The notes beneath the pieces are model-generated. The model was not told where the DNA came from. It made no database searches and worked only from the letters and a program-made list of their open reading frames with translations. Source: Marinomonas posidonica IVIA-Po-181 (lineage in GTDB: Bacteria; Pseudomonadota; Gammaproteobacteria; Pseudomonadales; Marinomonadaceae). Taken from it: a stretch of DNA of 64,000 bases. Positions within the stretch are counted from its first letter, which is position 1; each line of letters starts with the position of its first letter. The stretch is taken from positions 2,963,001-3,027,000 of the forward strand of contig NC_015559.1 of the NCBI RefSeq assembly GCF_000214215.1, in the 5' to 3' direction. Below are positions 56,899 through 64,000 of the stretch, piece after piece. The translations under genes were made by a program, and so were the position numbers.

Positions 56899-57258
56899 GG
56901 AAAGTGCGAATAAGTCTTCTGAACGTCAGTCTTATCAGAGAAACGGCCTATCAAGGCAAGAGTGAGCAGGAAGGTTAATACCTTTCAATCACTCTTAACA
57001 CAGAGAGGCCGTTTCTCTGAAAGACCTGAAGGGCGTGGGCTAAGCTCTCTTTATTCTTTGTTAAGCTTGTTGCCAATATACTGATATTGGACGGCGAAAC
57101 TTGCCTCGAATAAAAAAGAGTTATTCCCACGCTGACCCCTATATGGATGTAGGGGATTAGAGCAACGCATAACCACAAGGATGTGGTGTAGTAGGGCAAC
57201 GCAGGAGTGGTTGCCGAGGAGCACGTTGCCGTAGCCAGTGAACTTGTTCGTACTTTCC
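56899..57258 (+). mobile_element. Intact 360-bp IS5-type MITE-like element
   Basis: The ends are inverted repeats: the left reads GGAAAGTGCGAATAAGT and the right, on the other strand, GGAAAGTACGAACAAGT (15 of 17 match). They are flanked by a perfect 4-bp duplication CTAG at 56895-56898 and 57259-57262. End sequence and YTAR target match the IS5 group of insertion sequences. There is no transposase frame; the interior holds a 15-bp inverted repeat (56935-56949 and 57006-57020). The 682-bp gap between astE and the Nudix gene holds little else. Confidence 0.82.
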
Positions 57259-57336
57259 CTAGCTAAGGCTTTTCTTTCCACACAAATGCCGATACCCTTT
57301 CGCTTTCTATCCGTTCCGCCTATCAATGAGTAATTT

Positions 57337-57873
57337 ATGCCAGTGAATGACGAAGTCATTATTTTAGTCGACCAACACAATCACATCATTGGCGACGTGC
57401 CGCGCCGACTAATGAACTTTGGCAAAGATCACCACCGTGTCACTTACATTTTAGTCTTCACTGAAAATGGCAATTTACTCGTGCAAAAACGTACTGATGA
57501 TAAAGCCTTTTGCCCTAGCTTTTATGGCGTGACCACAGGTGGCGTAGTGGCCAAAGGTGAGTCCTATATTGAATCCGCACACCGTGAATTAGAAGAAGAA
57601 TTAGGCTTTGATGCACCACTGCAAAGCCAAGGCGTTTTTTTCACTCAAGGAAAAGGCTTCAAAATTTGGGGAAAGATCTATACTTGTCACTATCATCCCG
57701 AAACACATGGCCCCTTAACACTGCAACCAAAAGAAGTGGCGTCGATTCATGAAATGAGTATTCAGACTATTTTAGATAACCCTGATCATTTGGATTTCAC
57801 ACCGGATTCTTTCGATGCATTACGACACTATGCCAACAAACTTACTAGCGCCCAGCCAGATGATCCAAATTAA
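57337..57873 (+). CDS. Nudix hydrolase (YfcD-like)
   Basis: The 178-residue protein has an intact Nudix box at about residues 68-90, GVVAKGESYIESAHRELEEE then LG, fitting GX5EX7REUXEEXGU. The start VNDEVIILVDQHNHIIGDVPR and overall length resemble YfcD and the isopentenyl-diphosphate isomerase-like branch of the superfamily. Substrate unknown. Its end overlaps the next gene. Confidence 0.85.
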   Translation: MPVNDEVIILVDQHNHIIGDVPRRLMNFGKDHHRVTYILVFTENGNLLVQKRTDDKAFCPSFYGVTTGGVVAKGESYIESAHRELEEELGFDAPLQSQGVFFTQGKGFKIWGKIYTCHYHPETHGPLTLQPKEVASIHEMSIQTILDNPDHLDFTPDSFDALRHYANKLTSAQPDDPN

Positions 57874-58660
57874 CCTTAATGTGATACGTTGTTTAATCCT
57901 TATCTTCGCCATACTTAGCAGTGCCGTCAGTGTTGCCAAAGAACGATGGCAGGACGATTCTTATATTGAAGACAGCTTCATTAAAATTGCCCTACAAAGG
58001 GAATACAAAGAAACCAACTACCCTAAGATCATTCGCTGGAAAAAACCCATTCGTTTGTATTTTGAAAGCGATGCTGGTGACGCTAAACTACAAAAAGAAT
58101 TATTGAGCGTACATGCTCAGCATCTGGCGTACATTACAGGTCTGTCCATTGATTTCACTCAACATACATCGGACGCCAACATCTTTGTCATTTTTACCAA
58201 GTATGACCAACTTGAAGATAAGGTAAGGCAATACATTGGTGACCCAGAGAACATACGTGCGGCGTTAGATGAAGCCATCTGTCTCGGCAATTTTCGCCGC
58301 AATAGTCACTATGAAATAACTCGTGGCGCTATTATCATCCCGGTAGATTACGCTCGTCGTAAAGCTCGTTTTTTAGATTGCATTGTCGAGGAAATCACTC
58401 AATTACTGGGCCTTCCTAATGATTCAAACGATGTATTCCCTTCCGTTTTTAACGATGTCAGTGTCGATACTTATTTAAGTCCACTCGATTACATTTTGCT
58501 GAAAGCACTTTACTCTCGCCACATTAAGCCCGGCATGAATGTCACACAGACTCGCAAACTTTTCCCAGACGTACTGAAAGAGTTACACTCGAATGGCGAC
58601 ATCAACAATGCCGCACAACGTGTTCAGCAATACAGTTTAAAACGCTACCTTGGCGATTGA
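57860..58660 (+). CDS. DUF2927 protein, exported
   Basis: I chose ATG at 57860, inside the last codons of the Nudix gene; ATG at 57815 is possible. The product is about 266 residues with a signal-like N-terminus (IRCLILIFAILSSAVSVA). The DUF2927 pattern is visible: IIRWKKPIRLYFES, then LDCIVEEITQLLGLPNDSND and VFPSVFND. The paired glutamates in CIVEEITQ take the place of a metalloprotease-like motif. It is predicted to be periplasmic or surface-exposed. Function unknown. Confidence 0.75.
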   Translation: MIQINLNVIRCLILIFAILSSAVSVAKERWQDDSYIEDSFIKIALQREYKETNYPKIIRWKKPIRLYFESDAGDAKLQKELLSVHAQHLAYITGLSIDFTQHTSDANIFVIFTKYDQLEDKVRQYIGDPENIRAALDEAICLGNFRRNSHYEITRGAIIIPVDYARRKARFLDCIVEEITQLLGLPNDSNDVFPSVFNDVSVDTYLSPLDYILLKALYSRHIKPGMNVTQTRKLFPDVLKELHSNGDINNAAQRVQQYSLKRYLGD

Positions 58661-58815
58661 GTTATGTCACCGTTAGTTGCAGCCATTAAATCCTGCTATA
58701 AATCAATGCTATTGGCCTTTTCCTTAAAAGCCGTTATAAATTCTACTTATTTACTCTGAATTCTTGATCAATTTAGGTAAAATGCGCCAAATCACTATTC
58801 ACACTGGAGAGCTTA

Positions 58816-59916
58816 ATGTTTCCTGAACTCAAAAATGACCGCTTCCTGCGCGCCCTACTCAAACAGCCAGTGGACACCACGCCTGTTTGGATGATGAGAC
58901 AAGCTGGACGCTACTTGCCTGAATACCGAGCAAGCCGAGCCACCGCAGGAGACTTTTTGAGTCTATGTAAAAATGACGCATTTGCTTGTGAGGTCACCTT
59001 ACAGCCACTAAAACGTTACGATTTAGATGCGGCTATTTTGTTTTCAGACATTCTAACCATCCCGGATGCGATGGGTCTGGGCTTGTACTTTGAAGCTGGT
59101 GAAGGACCAAAATTCAAACACATCATGCGTACTCAAGCCGACATTGATGCCTTACCAGTTACGACAGAAGGTGACTTAGATTATGTCATGAAAGCCGTAA
59201 CCACCATTCGCCATGCATTAAATGGACAGGTGCCGCTGATCGGTTTTTCAGGTAGCCCCTGGACATTGGCCACCTACATGGTTGAAGGGGGTTCTAGTAA
59301 AGACTTCCGTCACATTAAAGCGATGATGTATCAATCCCCAAAAACTCTGCATACGTTATTGCATAAGCTGGCTCAATCCGTCACTCACTACCTAAATGGC
59401 CAGATCAAAGCCGGTGCTCAAGCGATACAAATTTTCGACACTTGGGGCGGTGTGCTCAGTGGTCCTATGTATCAACAATTTTCCTTGCTGTACATGAAGC
59501 AAATCATGGACGGACTCATTCGTGAACACAAGGGTCAGAAAATCCCTGTCATTTTGTTTACTAAAAATGGCGGCCAATGGCTTGAAAACATCGCCGCAAC
59601 AGGTCCTGATGCCCTAGGATTGGATTGGACAACAGACATAGGGGAAGCCAGAGCAAGAGTTGGCAAACAAGTCGCATTACAAGGCAACATCGACCCATGC
59701 GTACTGTATGCTGATCAGGACGTCATTGAACGCGAAGTAGAAGCGGTACTTTCAAGCTTTGGCCATGGTAGCGGTCACGTGTTTAATCTAGGCCATGGCA
59801 TTCATCAATTTGTGAACCCAGATCATCCCAAATACCTAATTGATGCAGTGCATAATCTTGGCCGCCAATACCATGAAGCCAAATACGATGACCTAGATGC
59901 CATGAACGGGCTTTAA
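58816..59916 (+). CDS. hemE: Uroporphyrinogen decarboxylase
   Basis: The 366-residue enzyme converts uroporphyrinogen III to coproporphyrinogen III in haem synthesis. The signature [18 protein letters not shown] is near the N-terminus. [29 protein letters not shown] and [14 protein letters not shown] follow in order. GGAGAG lies upstream of the start. Confidence 0.96.
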   Translation: MFPELKNDRFLRALLKQPVDTTPVWMMRQAGRYLPEYRASRATAGDFLSLCKNDAFACEVTLQPLKRYDLDAAILFSDILTIPDAMGLGLYFEAGEGPKFKHIMRTQADIDALPVTTEGDLDYVMKAVTTIRHALNGQVPLIGFSGSPWTLATYMVEGGSSKDFRHIKAMMYQSPKTLHTLLHKLAQSVTHYLNGQIKAGAQAIQIFDTWGGVLSGPMYQQFSLLYMKQIMDGLIREHKGQKIPVILFTKNGGQWLENIAATGPDALGLDWTTDIGEARARVGKQVALQGNIDPCVLYADQDVIEREVEAVLSSFGHGSGHVFNLGHGIHQFVNPDHPKYLIDAVHNLGRQYHEAKYDDLDAMNGL

Positions 59917-59990
59917 TCTGTTTGAAATACAGGGTATATCCGTCGAGATTGTGGCGACTTTGGCAAGAGAGTGTTATTTTTATGCAATGA

Positions 59991-60356
<366 letters not shown>

Positions 60357-60382
60357 AGCAATACACATCAGTCTATCAAATC

Positions 60383-60413
60383 GCCCGTTTTCATTTTAAG
60401 ACGGGCTTTTTTT
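60383..60413 (+). terminator. Terminator of glnB
   Basis: GCCCGTTTT pairs with AAGACGGGC (one G-U pair) and a T-run follows. Confidence 0.88.
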
Positions 60414-60427
60414 GAGCCTTTGTTTTT

Positions 60428-61447
60428 TCAACGCTTCCAGAGTTGGCGTTTCTTCCGATTATTTGGCACCACTTCTGCTACCATGCTACCTTGCCTACTG
60501 CGCTCATCTCTTGGGGTCATACCAAAAAAATTTTTGTAGGTGGTACTAAAATGTGGCGCAGAACCAAAGCCACAATCCTGCCCTATTTCTGTGATCGACT
60601 TATCCGTGTTAAGCAAACGCTGTTTTGCTTGCTGCAACCTTAATTCCAAATAATAGCGTGATGGCACCACTTCCAGATGCGTTTTAAAGAGTCGCTCTAA
60701 GTGACGACGCGAAATGCCTAAGTGATAAGCAATGTCTTCAGAAGACAAAGGTTCTTCAATATTCGCCTCCATCAACTGTACCGCTTCCACTAACTTTGGT
60801 TGGCCACTACCAATGCGCGCCTGTAATGGAATTCGTTGTGGATCATCATGCGCACGAATACGCTCACAGACAAATTGCTCGGAAATATTACTCGCCAACA
60901 ACATGCCATGTTGCTTACCAATCAAAAACAACATCATGTCCATGGCAGCCGTACCGCCACTACAAGTATATCGATCCTGATCAACTTCAAATAAATGATC
61001 CGACACTTTGGTTTGCGGAAATTCATCTCGTAAGTTGGCAATGCTCCACCAATGGATAGTGGCACGATACCCATCCAACAAGCCGGTTTTCGCTAAAAGG
61101 TAGCTACCGGTACAGATCCCACCCAAAGAAATCCTTTTATCGGCTTGTTTTTTAATCCAATTTTCTAAAGTCTTATTTTCGTTTTTTGTCACTGGTGATG
61201 CGCCGCAGACAAAAATCGCATCCAAACCACTTGGAGCATCACTCGTCAGGTAATCCGCTAAGCTTATAACCCCTGTATTAGAAGGCACTTCACGACTTTC
61301 ATGACTAATTGTACAAAAAGAATAGAGCTCTTTTCCGGTCACCCAGTTCGCCATATGCAAAGTTTCAATGGCAGACGAAAAACCCAACATAGAATAGTTA
61401 GGCAGGAGTAAAAAACCATATTTTTGTGGTTTTTTACTCGCCTGCAT
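60428..61447 (-). CDS. GlxA-family AraC regulator, ArgR/GbdR-like
   Basis: I chose ATG at 61447; the product is 339 residues. An N-terminal DJ-1/PfpI-like domain (YGFLLLPNYSMLGFSSAIET; GGICTGSYLLAKTGLLDGYR) is followed by a C-terminal AraC helix-turn-helix pair (LSSEDIAYHLGISRRHLERL; YYLELRLQQAKQRLL; CGFGSAPHFSTTYKNFFG). The arrangement and sequence resemble Pseudomonas ArgR, which activates arginine catabolism and NAD-glutamate dehydrogenase, and GbdR, which responds to glycine betaine. It is divergent from a NAD-glutamate dehydrogenase gene, which favours the ArgR interpretation. An alternative TTG start at 61480 would add 11 residues. Confidence 0.82.
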   Translation of the reverse strand: MQASKKPQKYGFLLLPNYSMLGFSSAIETLHMANWVTGKELYSFCTISHESREVPSNTGVISLADYLTSDAPSGLDAIFVCGASPVTKNENKTLENWIKKQADKRISLGGICTGSYLLAKTGLLDGYRATIHWWSIANLRDEFPQTKVSDHLFEVDQDRYTCSGGTAAMDMMLFLIGKQHGMLLASNISEQFVCERIRAHDDPQRIPLQARIGSGQPKLVEAVQLMEANIEEPLSSEDIAYHLGISRRHLERLFKTHLEVVPSRYYLELRLQQAKQRLLNTDKSITEIGQDCGFGSAPHFSTTYKNFFGMTPRDERSRQGSMVAEVVPNNRKKRQLWKR

Positions 61448-61600
61448 GATTTCTCTTGATGCGAATTCGCTCTTGTACAAAATATTATCCTGTGAACTAT
61501 GGGCTAAAAAGGGGTTTATTTCGTTTAAAATGGATAACAGAGGCTTTTTTCATATTATGACGGAGTTTTACGGAAGAGCAAACCGATTATAAAAAAAGAA

Positions 61601-61616
61601 TGTCGCAATTAGAAAA
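61601..61616. promoter_or_regulatory. Candidate ArgR-type half-site in the divergent promoter region
   Basis: TGTCGC followed by eight bases and AA fits the half-site pattern recalled for Pseudomonas ArgR (TGTCGC-N8-AA). It lies in the 297-bp region between the regulator and the dehydrogenase. A good second half-site in direct repeat is not seen. Confidence 0.4.
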
Positions 61617-61744
61617 CTAGATAACTATTAAAGAGGTTAAATTTTTATAATAATCATAAACAGAGTCCGAAAACAAAACTTCCATTAAGTCACTTTTACA
61701 ACTAGTTTTAAAAAGACCCAACACTCATGAGGGATTGAGTTCAC

Positions 61745-64000
61745 ATGACTGACCATAAAAAAAACGAATTAATTGAACGCGTTGAGTTAGAAATTAACGA
61801 CCACTTTGGTAGTGCCGATGCGAATGATTTGATTCAATTAACCCGCCTATACTTCCAGGACTCTTTAACGGAAGACTTGGCAAACGAAAGCATTGAAAAC
61901 CTTTACGGCACCATTGTGTGTTTGTGGGATTTCCTAAAACAAAAAACTCCACAAAAACCAAAAGTACGTGTTTACAATCCCAACTATGAAGAGCACAGCT
62001 GGCAATCAACACATACTGTGATTGAAATTTTAGCGGAAGACATGCCTTTCCTTGTTTCCTCTTTCAATATGGCACTGGTTCGTCTTGGACACACTATTCA
62101 CCTTACCGCTCACCCAGCCATTCCTGTGGAACGTAATAAAAAGGGTGAACTTCAAAGCATAAATCCTACTTCGAAACACTTTGAAGCCTTAATCCGTTTT
62201 GAAATCGACCGCCTATCTGACGCGAATTTATTAGATCAGATTAAAGATGAAATTATTAAGAGCTTAGCCGACGTTAGCAAAACCGTAACTGATTGGCCTC
62301 AAATGAAAGCGCACATGAACGAGGTCATCCGCGAATCGGAGCAACTCCCTCACTTAAAAGGCAATAAAGAACATCAAGAAATCCTCGATTTCCTGCGTTG
62401 GGTAGAAAACAATCATTTTACCTTTATCGGTTTCCGCGCTTATGACCTAACCAAAGAAGGGAATGAAACACACCTAAAACTAGTGGAAGGTTCAGGTTTA
62501 GGTACTTTCCGTGATGCAAATGATAAGAAAGTGAAGCGTGACATTGTACTACAAGACAATCTGGCTAGTTTGGCTGTCGACAGCAGTAACATTCTTATCT
62601 TGACAAAATCGACCGCCATTTCAACAGTCCATCGTCCTGTTCATCTTGACTATCTTGGCATTAAACGTTTTGATAAAAATGGCAAGGTAATTGGCGAATG
62701 GCGCTTCTTTGGCCTGTATTCGTCTGCCGCTTACATCGCTCGTCTTCAAGACATTCCACTGCTGCGCAAAAAACTCGATGTTATTGTCGAGAAAGCCAAC
62801 GTTGATCCAAACAGTCACAAGGGCAAAAATCTTAAACACATTCTGAACAGCTACCCTCGAGATGAGATGCTGCAAGCCCCTGTTGAAGAGTTATTCGGCA
62901 CCATTGAAAGCATCTTAGCCATTCAAGAACGCCGTCAGCTTCGCGTTTTCTTACGCAAAGACATTTATGGCCGCTTCTTAAATGCACTGGTTTACGTTCC
63001 GAGAGATCGCTACAACACGGAACTGCGCATTAAGATGCAAGACATTTTGATGAACGCTTGTAATGGCACCAGCTCAGAATTCAATGTGCAGTTCTCTCAA
63101 TTGGTATTGGCTCGAGTCAACTTTACCATTCAGATTGCCGATCCTAAGCAGAGCCCAACCATTGATGCCGAAGACATCCAACGCAAAATGCAGGATGCCA
63201 TGAGCTCATGGGAAGACAAACTCTTGTCCGCTCTCCATAAAAGCAATGGTGAGGAAAGTGGCAATCAGCTTTACACTGAATACGTACCTTATTTACCCGC
63301 CGCATACCGTGAAGATTTCTCGCCTAATGCGGCTGTTCTAGACATTGAGCGCTTATCTCAATTAGCAGACGAAGGCGACATTTCCACGCACATTTATCGT
63401 CAAGTTGGCCAAGCTAAGAACAATTACTTCTTTAAAGTCTATGGTACTGGCACGACTCTCATTTTGTCGGATGTCTTGCCAATTCTGGAGTGCATGGGCT
63501 TGCGGGTACTTGAGGCCCGACCTTACGAACTGGATCAAAACGGTGACGGCACTGCCAATACCTGGGTCGTTGAATTTGCGATCAGTGTTGACGCCGACGT
63601 CAACCTTGAGAAAAACACGCAACGCGAAGCATTCCAAGATGCCTTCAATCAGATATTCGTTCGTCGAGTAGAAAACGATCGCTTCAATGCCTTGGTATTA
63701 AACGCCTCACTCACTTGGCGTCAAGTTACCATGCTGCGTGCGCTCACCAAATACCTGATGCAATTACAGTTGCCTTTCTCTTTGCAATATATGCAGCAAA
63801 CCTTAGAGAAAAACGCCACCATTGCTCGTCTTTTGGTACAGCTTTTCGAACAACGCTTTGATCCTAGCCAAACGACAAAACGCGATGACAAGGTTCAAAA
63901 ACTATTAGAAAAAATTGATCTCGAGTTGGACCAAGTGGCTAATCTCGATGAAGACCGCATTTTGAAACACTACTTGTCGGTTATTCAAGCCATGCTAAGA
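61745..64000 (+). CDS. gdhB: NAD-dependent glutamate dehydrogenase, large type, C-terminus outside window
   Basis: The frame runs from ATG at 61745 to the window edge, 752 residues without a stop. The sequence belongs to the very large bacterial NAD-glutamate dehydrogenases (about 1,600 residues, PF05088). NPNYEEHSWQSTHTVIEI, LRWVENNHFTFIGFRAYDL and ERRQLRVFLRKDIYGRFLNALVYVPRDRY (the last cited only to locate residues 395-425) lie in the N-terminal ACT-like regulatory part. The catalytic domain should be in the missing half. The enzyme deaminates glutamate to 2-oxoglutarate, feeding carbon from arginine and glutamate into the TCA cycle. Confidence 0.9.
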   Translation, partial: MTDHKKNELIERVELEINDHFGSADANDLIQLTRLYFQDSLTEDLANESIENLYGTIVCLWDFLKQKTPQKPKVRVYNPNYEEHSWQSTHTVIEILAEDMPFLVSSFNMALVRLGHTIHLTAHPAIPVERNKKGELQSINPTSKHFEALIRFEIDRLSDANLLDQIKDEIIKSLADVSKTVTDWPQMKAHMNEVIRESEQLPHLKGNKEHQEILDFLRWVENNHFTFIGFRAYDLTKEGNETHLKLVEGSGLGTFRDANDKKVKRDIVLQDNLASLAVDSSNILILTKSTAISTVHRPVHLDYLGIKRFDKNGKVIGEWRFFGLYSSAAYIARLQDIPLLRKKLDVIVEKANVDPNSHKGKNLKHILNSYPRDEMLQAPVEELFGTIESILAIQERRQLRVFLRKDIYGRFLNALVYVPRDRYNTELRIKMQDILMNACNGTSSEFNVQFSQLVLARVNFTIQIADPKQSPTIDAEDIQRKMQDAMSSWEDKLLSALHKSNGEESGNQLYTEYVPYLPAAYREDFSPNAAVLDIERLSQLADEGDISTHIYRQVGQAKNNYFFKVYGTGTTLILSDVLPILECMGLRVLEARPYELDQNGDGTANTWVVEFAISVDADVNLEKNTQREAFQDAFNQIFVRRVENDRFNALVLNASLTWRQVTMLRALTKYLMQLQLPFSLQYMQQTLEKNATIARLLVQLFEQRFDPSQTTKRDDKVQKLLEKIDLELDQVANLDEDRILKHYLSVIQAMLR

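Overview
The window looks like a chromosomal segment of a marine gammaproteobacterium, most likely Marinomonas or a close relative in the Oceanospirillales. The assignment rests on gene content: an ectABC-ask operon, a sodium-type flagellar stator (PomAB), betaine-type uptake, the large NAD-dependent glutamate dehydrogenase, and protein sequences of gammaproteobacterial type. No tRNA, rRNA, prophage, CRISPR array or transposase gene is visible.

Layout. 1-8.5 kb: a phytase-like lipoprotein (cut by the window edge), the glyoxylate-shunt operon glcB-aceA with a divergent RamB/ScfR-type regulator, and a PRPP-synthetase-like gene. 8.6-17 kb: small hypothetical genes, then an Asp/Glu racemase, a tripartite tricarboxylate transporter whose two membrane subunits are fused, a LysR regulator, a two-subunit tartrate dehydratase/class I fumarase, and HupE behind a structured leader. 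17-25.5 kb: a CHASE-GGDEF-EAL protein, ask-ectCBA (minus strand) and a divergent sodium symporter. 25.5-31.7 kb: a MerR/LitR-type regulator divergent from an FAD oxidoreductase-DUF523/DUF1722-photolyase operon, a CosR/EctR-like MarR regulator and dapB. 31.8-38.4 kb: pomAB, xseB-ispA-dxs, and a metal transporter behind a Fur-type palindrome. 38.9-48 kb: a quaternary-amine ABC transporter, hisC, prfB-lysS with the RF2 frameshift, zapA, 6S RNA and fau (ygfA). 48-56.7 kb: two tandem outer-membrane barrel paralogues, the complete KDO gene set kdsD-A-C-B, znuA, and an astE carrying a 27-bp duplication. 57-64 kb: a Nudix hydrolase and DUF2927 pair, hemE, glnB, and an ArgR/GbdR-like regulator divergent from NAD-glutamate dehydrogenase (cut by the window edge).

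Themes. Osmoadaptation combines ectoine synthesis, betaine-type uptake and a candidate MarR repressor. Carbon and nitrogen flow includes the glyoxylate shunt, hydroxy-dicarboxylate uptake and dehydration, and arginine/glutamate catabolism. Light-induced DNA repair is represented by the photolyase operon.

The least expected structure is a family of non-autonomous repeats with IS5-type ends. There is one intact 360-bp copy with a perfect CTAG duplication, one 150-bp internal-deletion copy, one one-ended copy and one solitary end.

Coordinates, motifs and repeats were read directly from the sequence. Family names come from recalled protein signatures and were not checked by any search.
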